This document shows, one piece after another, positions 24,045 through 36,284 of a stretch of 64,000 bases of DNA; position 1 is the first letter of the stretch; every line of letters begins with the position of its first letter. The position numbers and the translations under genes were made by a program. Source of the stretch: Corella eumyota (taxonomy: Eukaryota; Chordata; Ascidiacea; Phlebobranchia; Corellidae). The stretch is taken from contig OY720100.1 of the NCBI GenBank assembly GCA_963082875.1, positions 9,982,001-10,046,000 on the forward strand, written 5' to 3'. The notes beneath the pieces were generated by a model, which saw nothing but the letters and a program-made list of their open reading frames with translations, did not search any database and had not been told where the DNA came from.

Positions 24045-27000
24045 TTAAGGCATGTCTAAGGTGCGAGCTGAAGGAGGACGTTGAAATGTCCCTGGTAATG
24101 CCTAAAACAAATGGTAGAACAAAATCGAAATATTTTTAAAAATATAAACTAAAAATGAATTTAAAGAACACAAGGTTGTAATGCCAGGTTAGCAAAAATA
24201 AATTAAACTTAAAGGTTACCGTTGGATGTTCCAAGTAAGGTGATGAAGTCATAGCAGGTCCATTTATATTGGAACCTAGAATATAAACTAAATATTGTTA
24301 ACAAATGTTCAATTCAATTAGGCAAAAAAAAAGAAAATACCATAATACCTGCTTTCTGTATACTTGTTCTATTGTCTCCAGGGGATTTCCCTGAACGAGT
24401 GTCCTGTAGGTCATTTCTAAATAAAGGCGGACCTCCTATAACTTGAGGTATTTTACCACCATACATAGGAGATGGTCTATCAACAATTTGTTGGAGAGGT
24501 CCACTCATTTCCTTATTTCTGAAAAGAGGAGGTCTATTCCTGAATTCAGGTGGTATTGGATTATCACTAAAATTAAAAGGTGGTCCCTTTCTAAAATTTG
24601 GATGTTCTGGGTCATTTAACAAATGGGGTTTAACTTCTGGAGAGCCATCACCAATACAGGGTTGTGGGGGTCCATAATTTAAACCAAAGGGTTCTTGTGA
24701 TGGTTGCCTCCGTGGTAAGCTACGGAGGCTTGGAGGACGTTCTGGCCGATTCAAAGAAATATGTTCATGTAGACTTCCGTTGGGGCTTTGGCGGCCGATC
24801 GAAGAGGGACGTGGAGAAACATGAAACGGGGGCCCTAGAAGCACACAGAGAATAAATACAGGGATTTTTAAAAGAATATATAAAACCTTTTAAATATATA
24901 TTGTTAAATGATATACCTATAATTTTTTATTAAGGTGAAAGTATTAAACCAATTATATTTACAAATATTTAAAATGAATTACCATGTATAGAATGTGGTT
25001 TCACAAAAAATGGAAGTTCTTCTTTTCTGTATAATTTTTGCTGTAAATCTGAAACTTTAAATCTTAATCCATTAACTTCTCTTTTTGCTTCATCTAATTT
25101 TCTTTCTGCCTCCTTGCTTGCAAGCTAATTGATAGTAATACACAAAAAAATTTATAAATTTATCCCATACTAAGTTCTACAGATAGGTTTAAACAAAAAT
25201 AAAAAAAATTTGGTTACAGCAGAATACCCAGTTAGTATGAACTTTTTTCTCAAACTGATTTATTTCATTTTTCTGTTGTTTTTCAGATTCGTAGTATTCT
25301 TTTTTAGAATCTTTCACCATTTTTCGATAAATATCAAGTTGTTTTTGTAGTTGTTGAGACATGTCACTTCGTTCAACAAATTTTGATTCATTTTCTTTTC
25401 GCTCAGTTTGCTCCCTTCCAAGTTTGCTAAAGATATCATTGTTAACTTTTATAAACGCACAATAGTGTTAGTTTTTAAAAAAATTCCTATCAATATATAG
25501 TTACATAATCACACTTGTTTAAACGTGATTTTTTACCCTTGCATTTCCACTTCTCTTTTTGCATAAAATTCTTGCATGACAGTAAGTTTTGCACGTAGAA
25601 GTTGCAAGTCTCTCTCAGCATTGATTATAACATTTTTTTCAGTTTCACTTTTTGTTTTCAATTCACATACCTTGGCTATTAACCATAACATTACTTTTTT
25701 TAATAAGAATAATTTTCGAAAACAAAATACCATAAATGCAAAATTAAAAAAAATGGTTGCAGTTAAAATCAGGTTTAAAGGAATAGTCTAACCACATGTT
25801 AAATAGTATAACAAAAGTATGTGTATACCCTCTGTTTCTTTACGACTATTTTTTTCCGCTTCTAGTTCGAATTGAATTCTTTCTTTGTCAATCTTTATTT
25901 GTTTTAATCTTTGTTGAATTTGTGAGACATTTATCAATTCATTAAACTTCTCCTTCTGCAAAAGGTAATAACAGAAAACTGTTTTAAGCAGAAAAATAAA
26001 TATTTTGATTTTTTGATAAACATAAAATTTATGTAACTATGTCATTCACAATTTATGTCATTTTAATTTCAATTTTAAATTAAAATCTGTTTTTTTATGC
26101 TAAACAAACGCTTAATTTAGTTTCATAAAAACTTGTCCGAAAAATAGTATTTTACTGCTTAACTTACTTGTTTGTTTTTAAGTTCTTCCTGATACAAATC
26201 ATCATCCTCGTCAACAGTTAAACCTTCTTTTACTCCCTAAAAGTATTATTATAGTAATATAAAATTGGGTTTAAAATTAATTTCCAAAAATTTAAGAACC
26301 TTAAAAAAATAGATTTTTTCTGATTATGGGCTTTAATCCTAAAAAAAAATTAATTAAATTAAAGGGTGCCAAAAAATAGTAAAATCTTTGCTGAAAAAAA
26401 AATGGGGCGCATGGTCCCTCTACAACCCTAGGATCAACGCCAGTGTACCTAATATAGGACAAACATGATAGAATAATTGAAGTTTTATTAAAACAAAACA
26501 AACAGTCCACTTCTAACTTAGTTTTTCCTTATTTTGTGTGAATTTGTGCACAAGAGTGAAATAATATTTTATAATTTGGTTAAAATTTACCCTAAGTTGT
26601 AGCAAACGGTCCTTAAAAATTTCACTTTCTTTAACTTTTGTTTCATTTTCTTTTTTTGTTTTATCAAGATTTTCACATAAATCTGTAATTTGTATTTTCA
26701 TTTTGTGTTCTTTTTTTTCCAAATCTTCTTTTAATTTTGCAATTTGTTCAACTCTATGTTCTTCTTGTGTCAAATGATTCTAGACCAAATTTAAAAAATG
26801 GTCAAGTAATGTACTTTATAATATAAATGCATAAAAAGCAAATTTCTCTTTTATTACCTTTGCTTCTTCAAGTTCTTTTCTACCTTGTTTGTCTTTTTTT
26901 TGATTTTCCTTAAGCTCTTTTTTAAGACACGTTATAACTTTTTCGTTTTTTAAAAGATGACTGTTGAGTTGTTTTATGTTGGTGTTAGCTTGGTGCAACT

Positions 27001-28915
27001 AAAAATATTTTAACTTAACTTAATTACTAATATAAGTATAAAATATATACATATTTTTAAATTAAACTTTTTTAGGGGTTTAGGCCCTACTATACATTTT
27101 ACTTAAACTACACACCGAACTTTAATCTTTAAATAATAAAAATTTATTTTAAATAAAAAATCAAAAATAAGTAAATTAAAACTTTTTGTAAAACATCCTC
27201 CTTTTCCAAAACTATAGATTTCATTTGTTCGTCAAAGGCCATTTTTTCTTTCCATACTTGTTTGTTCTGATGTGATAGTGCTTTAACATTTTCCTAAAAC
27301 AAAACATTCATAGTTATTTATCTATAAATGCACTAAAATTCAACAATTTTCAGACCTGCAATTGTGCTATTTCTTCAAGTGCTAAATCATTTCTTTGTCG
27401 TTCTTCTTTAACATTTTCGAAGTGTAGTTCTAACTGAAATACCAAAAAACAGTTAGAAACAAACATTTTCTAAAAAAAGTTACAAATTTTAATTCTATAT
27501 ATAATTGAACCTGTTCGAAAACATTTATATAAATATATACATTCAAGTTCAATTTATAGACCTACAAAAAAAACTGCTGTTCTCGGTAAGTAGCAATTTA
27601 TATAAATTACAAATTGCGACCATACTTTAACATTTTAAAATGCCAACTGTAGGTTGGATATAGACTAGTTTTAAACAATTAACTAACTAACTAAGCTTAA
27701 GTAAAAGATACTTACTTCAACTCGAGCAGTTTTTAATTTATTTTCTTTTTCTAATTTTTCTTTGACCGTTATTTCCATTTGACTTTTCAACTTGTTTATT
27801 TCCTTAATCACTAAGGTTTCTTTATTTCTTCTATTTTTTGTTGAAGATCTCCATGAAATCAACCAGATCAAAGTAAAACCAATAAAAAGAGTAAGTAAAA
27901 TAACTGGCCAAGGAACTCCATAAATATCATTTTGATATTTTTTAGGAAGTAAAGACAGCCACTAAAAAAATTTTTTTATAAATAATAAACTTTAACCTCA
28001 ACTTTTAAATTATATAAATTGTAAATTTTCTTTTATATACCTTCTTAATTGAACAATAATGGTTTAAATAGCGCATTAACAAATGGAAAACCTGGCTCTT
28101 TACATATACTGTTTTAGTTATATTATTATTGTTTATAAAGTGATATGTTATATTTATAAAATTTTGTTAAGATATAAAAATTATTTACACATGTTATTAA
28201 TTTTTGACAAAAACTATACATCCTTAACATTTATTAATATAATTTTTAATTAACTTGGTATTTAAAAAATAAATTGCTTTGGTTACAATAAGACAAAAGA
28301 GATGACAAAAAGGCAAACTTTTTTTTCTACATACATTCTAACCAATCTTCTAAAATCTTTAATTCTATTGCTATGTAAGTAGACCATTGGTATAACCAAT
28401 GCTTTCTTTGCTAAAGACATTTGTTGTTTTTTTTAGATAATGGATTATATTACAAAGGCTTGTTTTGATTATTTCTATTTTAACTACAGGTGTACATTTA
28501 TTTATTTAAAGTTTATATTTGTAAAGAAGAATAGAGCAACGGTACCTAACTCTTTTAGTTTTTTGAACACTTTTAAAATTTTGACAATGAGATTGATTAA
28601 TAACACAGTTTTTATGTAATCAAAAACTAAAATATTTATTGCTTATGTCATTTTGAATACTATTCAGACTTTTTATAATCAAATAAAATTTTTTTTATGG
28701 CAATTAAAAGGATCTTGGCGCTGTTTTAAATAATAATCTCAAGTCGTCTGTCTGGCTACGGACTAATTATCTATTTGAATTGTTAAACTCTATATATTTT
28801 ATTAAACCAAACAAAAAAAATTTAAATGTTTACTTACAAATGTAAATATTTCACAAGCTTTGGAATAAGTTTCATGCAATGCTGCATTTAAATTAGCAAC
28901 AAGAAGAGAATCCAT
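24045..28915 (-). CDS. mia3: MIA3/TANGO1-cTAGE5 family ER-exit-site protein, 14 exons
   Basis: Spliced model of 705 residues. Exons, minus strand, in order: 28915-28838, 27961-27716, 27433-27356, 27293-27183, 26998-26858, 26779-26591, 26236-26168, 25955-25829, 25675-25537, 25426-25228, 25124-24983, 24834-24349, 24275-24220, 24101-24045; all phases join. One membrane segment (YGVPWPVILLTLFIGFTLIW, about residues 38-57) matches the YGLPWEL membrane start of human cTAGE5/TANGO1. Then come about 430 residues of coiled coil, including a VDEDDD patch and a HTNWLASKEAERKL block like human HDNWLAARNAERNL. A Pro/Arg-rich tail of about 200 residues, expected to bind Sec23, ends the protein. The family builds ER exit sites for procollagen and other bulky cargo. 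No lumenal SH3/MIA domain was found. Exon 4's donor (GTTTTA) is the weakest junction. Confidence 0.88.
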
Positions 28916-28969
28916 GTTATATATTTCTAAATCTAAAGCACCAGTCTGCCAATGTAATAGGCATATAAG
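28838..28969 (-). other. Extended first exon of the MIA3-like gene
   Basis: The frame of the start exon stays open upstream of the ATG at 28915 for 18 codons, up to a good acceptor (TTTAG, ending at 28970). Either this is an internal exon of a longer transcript whose 5' exons encode a lumenal domain, or the acceptor takes a spliced leader and the ATG at 28915 is the true start. An out-of-frame ATG just after the acceptor opens a short uORF that ends before 28915. Confidence 0.45.
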
Positions 28970-29114
28970 CTAAACGCAAAACGAAAACAATTGTCAGATT
29001 ATATGATAAACGTTCTGACCCTACATCTGAAAGATAGCAGTTTTTATACAGCAACGCTCTAAGCGTTAGTCTGTTAGTTACATTTCGCTATCTTTTATTT
29101 ATATATATCTTTAT

Positions 29115-29317
29115 CCTTAATTGCCCATATTATAAATAATAATATTTCACAAATACTTATGTTGCTGATTAGTGCTGGCTCAGCAGGAGTTACCGTTTAT
29201 AGCGCCTTACTTAAGAGCGCTACAGAATGAGAAGAGTGGAAATTGAATCCACGTCATGGTCAGATGGTAGTGTAACAGACAGACAAGTGTTCTTACCGCT
29301 ACACCAGACGCTGCCAA
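29115..29317 (-). mobile_element. tRNA-derived SINE
   Basis: On the minus strand the head reads GGCAGCGTCTGGTGTAGCGG and continues AAGAACACTTGTC, with B-box-like GGATTCAATTTCC, followed by the CTGAGCCAGCACTAATCAGC body. The anticodon region is expanded and unfoldable, so this is a SINE rather than a tRNA gene. Confidence 0.65.
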
Positions 29318-29529
29318 TTATCTAAAGAACTTCACACTAGCTAGAAAAATTACATCGCGGTATTTAAACAACGTTATATTAGCTACACTAGTCGGCTAGT
29401 TGCATTTTGTTTCAGTCTTTTTTAACGATTTGATTCAAATTCCTACACGTTTAACATGGATTTCTAATTTGTTTACAAAAAAATAATATGCAGAATACGA
29501 AATACGTGGCCCTACTTAAAACGCGGAGT

Positions 29530-30235
29530 TCCATATTACCACTGTCTTTCTGCCAGAGAGTAGCAGAGAATTTTGCGTGGGCGTATATGCATTAAAAATA
29601 TTGATTCCAAATAGTTTTAAATCGTACAATAAAAAAATTTAGACATAAAATACCCCCCTTACATTTAAAAAAGTTAACAAAATATTACAAAGTGGTCAAA
29701 TACAGGTTTAAACTTTGTATTTCCGTATAAAGCGCAACAAAAGTGAAGTCACAATTTAAAAGTTTTAACAACAGACTTATGATGGCGCTTCAACTTATTT
29801 TGCATATTTTATGAAAAACAACGTACCAAACAACAACATACTTTTGTTAATGTGGACAAAATGTTAGAAAGTAGTCAAATAAAGGTGGTAACTTAGTATT
29901 TTTGTAATATAATAATTATAAGTAACATCACAAATTGAGACTTTTAACAACTTACCTATAATGGCGCTTCGATTTATTTTTTATATTTTGTTGGGGACAA
30001 CGTATTTAACAACAACATACTTTCCAAAAAGTAAAAAAAATATTAAAAAGGGGTCAAATGCAGGTGTAAACTTTGAATTTACGCATAATATTCAACATAA
30101 GTGACATCACAAACTGGGGGTTTTAACAACTCACCTATCGTGGCGCTTTAATTTATTTTAAACTTTGTATTAATGTACTATTAGCATCACAAGTGACGTC
30201 ACAAATTGGGGTTATAAAAACCCTATTTTCATGGG
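29530..30235 (+). repeat. Diverged relic of the 179-bp repeat/palindrome 1 family
   Basis: It begins with a CTTTCTGCCAGAGAG block followed by GCAGAGAATTTTGCGTGGGC, as at 40565, and continues with about three diverged 180-bp units (AACAACTTACCTATAATGGC, GTCAAATGCAGGTGTAAACT, GTGACATCACAAACTGGG). The order is that of the left arm of palindrome 1. The last unit has an internal deletion. Confidence 0.7.
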
Positions 30236-30249
30236 TATCCGGAATTTAA

Positions 30250-30350
30250 AAAAATGGAAAATATAGGAACGGTAATTGAAGGAACGGAAAATGAAGGAAC
30301 CAAAAAATGAGGAAACGAAAAATGAAGAAAACGGAAAATGAATGAAGATT
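30250..30350 (+). repeat. Purine-rich minisatellite (GGAACGGAAAATGAA type)
   Basis: Irregular units of about 14-16 bp based on GGAACGGAAAATGAA. The inverted form of the same motif (TTCATTTTCCGTTCC) forms the array at 36285-36480, so the two arrays bracket the p67phox-like gene in opposite orientation. Confidence 0.6.
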
Positions 30351-32114
30351 GTATTGAAACCTTTAAAAAAATAATAAAATAATTGTGTAAAAAAAGTTCT
30401 TATAAATATATATACAAGTTGTAATTAATGTAGAAAGTCAAAATTGTATTTAGCAAAGCAATCCATAACTTTAGCGAGTTGCGTTACTTTATTATTAACA
30501 ACTATGACATGCGAACGTGCAGCAAACCGAAAACCTTAAAACTCATCATTAAATCTTGTGTTTTTTTGTTCAAATACATTAGAATGAAACAAAAATAAAA
30601 AAACACTTACTTAAACAACGTCGAAAAATTATTTTATTTTAAATCATTTGTTGCAAGAATAAAAATAACATAAAGTAGTTTAGTTCAAACACTGTGTGTT
30701 TTAAGTACATTACGTTTATGCTTAAAATTCTTCTTTGTTTATGGGTCGTATTTAACTATAACATAATTTAAAATTAATCATTTTTTATTTGAAACTAAGT
30801 TATTACTTAAAAATATCCTTTGTAATATTTAACAAAATCTTAAAAAAGTTGTATTTAATTTGTATTGGGTATAAAAAAATTGTTTGTTTAAAGCAGTTTT
30901 TACAATGTATTTATACTCAAATTTTTAAATCAAATTTTTCTAATTTAGTACGTTAAATCTTATTTAAATAGATAAAACTTAGCTGATACAAAAAACTAAA
31001 AGAGAATAAATGTTTAGCATTTTAAGGTGGCAAATTAAGGAATGTGTGTAATTAATTCAATGACGTGTTTTGTTTTTCTTTTAAGGGGCGTAAATGAGCT
31101 GATTACGAGAATTTAAGTTACACACTTTAAGCATGGTTAAATAATATAAAAAAACAGTAACGGATAAAACTCGCTGTTTTAAGTGTTGTAGGAAGACCGG
31201 TATGTTAAATTGATTTTTGTAAAAGAAATAAAGCTTGACATGTATGTTAAATTAACAATCATGAAATTAATACAATTTTAAGACTAAGTGTTGCGAAACA
31301 TTGCGTACAACAAACACATTAAAAATTATAAAGTCAGGACTTTTCTGCATTAATGTAAGCAGTCAATACGGATAACTTATAATGGTGCAACAAAACGCTT
31401 TTCTTTAAACAAACACATTTTAAAAATATCTGTTTTATTTTTTTGCAATGACAATAAAATAGCCATTAACTGTGCATGTTTATGTTTTTTAATAATTATT
31501 ACATAAAAAAATTATAAAAAAGTGCAATAAATTAAAAATTGTTCTTGAGGGCACTTTAAATTGCAATTATAGAAAAAAAAATATTCCTATTTAAGTTACG
31601 GATATTATAATCCTAAATGAACAAAATTTAGAAGTTTAACACCGATTTTCATATTTCAATATACAAACAACCAAAACCAGAAATTGTTAAACACAAAATT
31701 GCTTTTTTAAGTCGGTCTGTCTTAGTTAAGTAGCAACACACAATTTTAGTCTGTGACACAACTTTTTGTATTATTTTTGCTGTACACCCAATTCTGACAC
31801 AATGTTTCAAAAAAAGCGCAAGCTTGCCTTTCCCGCAGAAAGATGGTGGTTAAATTTTGTCAGCATGTTTGATTTTCATTAAGACACGTGTAGTATAGTT
31901 ACAACTCTTCCTTCAAAATAAATATTGTCCTGTTTCGGTTACAAGTTAAGTATAAAACTGTTTAAAAGGCTGGTCTCGGATATTTTCACATTGGTTTCTT
32001 GCAGACTTATACGTGAAAGGTTTGCAACTAGTTTGTAGTAACCTATTGTTTTGAAATTTTAGTTCAACGAATATTTTTGTATTAGATATTCGATAGACAA
32101 GACTTAAGAGCAAA

Positions 32115-33686
32115 ATGACAACTAAGCAAAGTATATTGTATCATATTGACGGGGTAAAAGCATGTGAAAAGGAAGATTGGATAACAGCAATTTCGATTTT
32201 CCATCAAATCGAAAATCCATATGCTGGCATTTATTTCAATCTTGGCTGTTGCTATTTACACGTGAACGAATATGTTCAAGCTGAAGATGCATTTAAAAAA
32301 TGTATTACAAGGGACAGATACCTGGCAGTTGGCCATTTTCAATTAGGCATTGCTCAGGCCTATTTGGATAAACTTGAAATTGCATTGACTAGTTTTAATC
32401 AAAGTTTTACTTGTTTGAGAGCAAATGCATTTATTGATTACACACAACTTAGTATGAACTGCAAATTGTATGCTAGCGAGGTGAAAATGAATATAGCTCT
32501 TATTTACTTGTTTTTAGGAGATGAAATAAATTCCAGAGCATTAATGTTAGAAGCTGCCAGTTTACCAAAGGAAGAGGATCAGCATCATTTTGTTACATCA
32601 GCTCTTGATGCACTGAATCGACAAAATTGGGCATATTTTGGGGATTCGATAATTTCCAAGATAATAAAATTACCAAAAGAATCTATTTTTTATCCAAATA
32701 AATCAAAATTGGAGGGTATCCAGTCTGATATTTCAAAATTTTCAAAAGCTGCAACAGTTGTATCTGCCACAAGTGAAATATATTCCTTTACAGGATTTGT
32801 TGGTGCAAAAAAGCTTCAAAACTTTAATGAGTCCTCTTATTCTGGGAAAGAATCCAAAGTTATGCCACCACCACCAACATCTATACCTCCACGAAATCCA
32901 AGACGGCTTCAAGCAAACATTTTGCCATCAAGGGTGCCATCTAAACCATCATTTGCGCCGCCCTTACATCCGAGTATGCCTAGCAATCCTCCACCACCCC
33001 TGCCTTCAAATAAAATTTATAATTATTCACCCCAACAAGAAACATCTTCAACCAGGAAAGCAACTAATGAAGTTTCTTTAGAATTTAATTTAACAGTTGG
33101 CTTAAGTTTAAAAAAAAAAGATTTGCAATCCTATGATGGATTTGTCTCCACACTGTCAAAGAATTTACTTGAACTTGGTGAAGAATTACCAACAAAAAAC
33201 ACTGGTGGCTTTAATTTGATGACGAAGAGCCCAGATTTAATGTATTCAAAGGAAAAAATAACAAGTCAAACATGGTTTGCAATATCCGCCAATGCTTTAA
33301 ATGAGAACAAAATGGATGTTTTTGTAAATTTAGATTCAAATACTTTAAATATCACACCTGAAAAAGAGAAAGAAAGGGGACCCAAACCTAGACAACCAGC
33401 TTCTCCATTTAGTTCCATGGTACCATCTTTTGCTAAGATTAATTTAAAGAATACTAATACTGTACCAGAAGTAAAAACTATTCTGGGTGATGATAGTATT
33501 TATACGGATGGGGTTGTTGATAAATCTTATAATTATCAAGATAAGGACGATGAAATTTATACGTCTGAAAATGTTGGTTCATTGAAATGCCAGGTGTTCG
33601 AAGGTGGGAATGATATTTACACTGATGGATCGGGTGGTTATCAACCAAATGCGAGTTCAGATGATATTTACTCTGATATTCCCTAA
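32115..33686 (+). CDS. ncf2: p67phox (NCF2/NOXA-like) NADPH oxidase activator, single exon
   Basis: An uninterrupted 523-codon frame from ATG 32115 to TAA 33684-33686. Residues 1-170 are a p67phox-type TPR domain (NLGCCYL, DRYLAVGHFQLG); LRANAFIDY at 101-109 keeps Arg102, Asn104 and Asp108, the Rac-contact residues of human p67phox, at the same numbers. Residues 211-230 (KAATVVSATSEIYSFTGF) match the oxidase activation segment. A proline-rich stretch (250-300) and a weak PB1-like region (about 320-407) follow. Neither SH3 domain of p67phox is present. The end carries four acidic Ile-Tyr motifs (DDSIYTD 463, DDEIYTS 482, NDIYTD 502, DDIYSD 519). The expected role is cytosolic, Rac-dependent activation of a Nox2-type flavocytochrome. 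Being intronless, unlike vertebrate NCF2, suggests a retrocopy or intron loss. AATAAA lies at 33869. Confidence 0.88.
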   Translation: MTTKQSILYHIDGVKACEKEDWITAISIFHQIENPYAGIYFNLGCCYLHVNEYVQAEDAFKKCITRDRYLAVGHFQLGIAQAYLDKLEIALTSFNQSFTCLRANAFIDYTQLSMNCKLYASEVKMNIALIYLFLGDEINSRALMLEAASLPKEEDQHHFVTSALDALNRQNWAYFGDSIISKIIKLPKESIFYPNKSKLEGIQSDISKFSKAATVVSATSEIYSFTGFVGAKKLQNFNESSYSGKESKVMPPPPTSIPPRNPRRLQANILPSRVPSKPSFAPPLHPSMPSNPPPPLPSNKIYNYSPQQETSSTRKATNEVSLEFNLTVGLSLKKKDLQSYDGFVSTLSKNLLELGEELPTKNTGGFNLMTKSPDLMYSKEKITSQTWFAISANALNENKMDVFVNLDSNTLNITPEKEKERGPKPRQPASPFSSMVPSFAKINLKNTNTVPEVKTILGDDSIYTDGVVDKSYNYQDKDDEIYTSENVGSLKCQVFEGGNDIYTDGSGGYQPNASSDDIYSDIP

Positions 33687-36284
33687 TATTTTATTCTTTC
33701 TAAATTCTTATTTATATTTTTAAGTTTTATTGTACTCCAGACTTTTTGAATAAGTTTTTTTTAATAGCTTTTAGTATTTTAGAAACAGCATATATTTAGA
33801 AATTTTTTAAGTATTTATATATATAATATTTTTGACTACATCATTTATTCCAATGTTGTGTTATGTGTAATAAATTATTTTTTAAAAGTGACTTTTTTAG
33901 ACCATATACTTTGTATTTTTATGTTTTGCACAATTACACCGCCATTTTAAAAATATTTTCTTTAAAAAATTGTAAAAATTAGTATGTAAATTACTATACT
34001 AATTATGTAAGTTGCTATATATTGTGCAATACTATCTTGATACGGTATTTATATTTATCTTTTATTTTAACACTTAACATTGGAGAATAAATATTAATAT
34101 TGTAAGTCTTTTTTGTACGGTAATTTTACCAGGTTAAGCAGTGTTGTTATTTTAAATATTAGGTATATTGTTGCGGGTGTATTTTGACGTTTTTATTGTT
34201 TTGTGTTACCTGCAACAAAAAATGAGGTAATATCCGGTAACTTATAAGTGATTAAACTAAAAGATTGATAATGTGACAAACTGTAGGAAAACACTTCGCA
34301 TTTAATATAACACAAAGGCTTTCCTAGCCTTAAGCCAACGATTATCCCGGTTCTGCTTAAACTCTGGGGCAATATCAATTTTACGCGCGCTGTTATACGC
34401 GCAAACTGTGCTTTAGGACAGTAAAAATTAATAATTAAAAATATCAACAAATATTACCAAATTGTAACTCATTTTAAGTTTACAAACAAAATAAAATACT
34501 TAAAACCACCTTCTTGACACAAACTCTCGTTTTACCAACCAAAAAACAATGCGAGCTTGCTGCCATCTGATGCAACGAGAAATGCGGTAACTAAATTACC
34601 TACTGTAAAGACTGATTCAAGTGCTCACAAAAGGCACAAAAAATTTAAATCATTGTAATATTGAATTAAGTCAAATTTTAGGTTTGTTTTATGTAAAAAT
34701 AAAAGAGTATTTAATAGAAATCATTTGGTGTTTAAAATATGCGATTTTGTTTAAAGTAGTGTAATTATAGTTAACGCCCTTTTGTGCAATGTAGCCGTGG
34801 ATATAGTTGGTGTAAATGTGGGTAATATAGAGGTAATTAGAAGTAGATTTATTTCATTAACAAATCTTATTAAAATAACGTAAATGTTTGCTTCATATTC
34901 TTGTTACACAGCCAAATTGCGCCACATTCGTCACATTTTTTAATTCGTTACGCCACCGTTTACGATATAAGTATACGAGTTATCATTTTTCTGTTCGAAA
35001 ACAACGTTTTTTAAATCGTAAGTTGTCATTGAACCACATAAAATTGGTATATTTAAGACATTTTTGGTACTTACGTACTTTATGTAACGGAAGCACATCA
35101 ATGTAACAAAAGTTAAGAAATCCGCTTCCGATTTTCAAAGTTAACTTAAAAGTTTTAACGAAAAAGTCATATTTCGTCTGTCAACGATTAACGCATTAAC
35201 GGTTTGGTGCCCACCTTCGATTTTTTGCCAATAAAATGAAGCTTTAACGCGAGGTTTGGCATGACATTTGATTGTCTTGGCCGTAGACCTACTGAAGCTA
35301 TCAGCTTTATAGACTACGACAACGTAAAATATTCACTAATATATGTTTTATTTAAATATGGGACTACTTTGGGAATTTTTTATAACTTAGGGTGTAATAC
35401 TTATACAATTTCGTTTTCTTCTGACTTATTTTCTACGCCACCAAATGACATTACGCTTAAAGTTTATTTATTTTTTTTTATTTGGGTTTTTGCGCATTGA
35501 CGAAGGTGAATGAAAATATAATATACAAAAAATAATACAATATGGCGACGGAAAAAAATAACAAAATCAACATCATGATTTAAAACATGCCAAAAGTTTC
35601 AATGTTTGCATAAAGATTTTGAGTATGTCATGGCGCGATTACCAAGCCCAGTATAGACTGAAAAGTGTTAATGACAATAAATAAAAAAACATTTTAAAGA
35701 AATACAATAAAAAGTCGACGTAATATCAAACCAAAATTGTAAAAGAAAAAAATTACGTCGCATTTTATTTATAATAATATAGCAACCCTATTACTGTCCA
35801 TGGTATTTACAGTGTAAAAAAATAATTTAAAACATATAATTACATTTAATATAACCCAGTATGGTTTTAGTAGGAAAACTCTATGTGTTTACAAAAACTG
35901 CATGTGTTTGCAAATAACACGCGCCACAACAGCAAACCCAATCTCTATTGAATTTTTATTTATTATAGCTTAAAATTTTTAAAATGTTACATTAGTGAAA
36001 TAGTAAGTGTGGATATAGCGTTTTGTATTTTTAGCCCACGACCACTATTTTGGGGGGTGACAGGGTGACAAAGTGAACACAATTAAATTACGACCAGCAA
36101 AATTTTAAGTGGAAGCTTTTCACATAAATTAAAAAAGCAGTTTAAAATTTATAAGCGGTAATGACCTAATTGTTATAACCCCAGCAAACCCTAACGCTGT
36201 TCTGTAAAATGTCCGTTTATTATAATATTGACTTAAATACAAGTAAACAGTCAATGGAATTTTCGCGTTTTATTTTTTCAAGAT

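Larger units (their letters stand above)
29318..32114. other. Spacer with a repeat relic, upstream of the p67phox-like gene
   Basis: Holds a diverged copy of the 179-bp repeat element (29530-30235) and a purine minisatellite (30250-30350). From 30350 to about 31990 the sequence is AT-rich with nothing recognisable; I looked for missing lumenal exons of the MIA3-like gene on the minus strand and saw none. The p67phox promoter should lie in the last few hundred bases. Confidence 0.5.

Noticed and set aside
29255-29317. Possible tRNA gene on the minus strand
   Set aside because: A and B boxes are present, but the region between them is too long and does not fold as a cloverleaf; it is the head of a SINE.
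32758-33081. 107-codon His/Leu-rich frame inside the p67phox-like gene
   Set aside because: Shadow of the proline-rich region in another frame.
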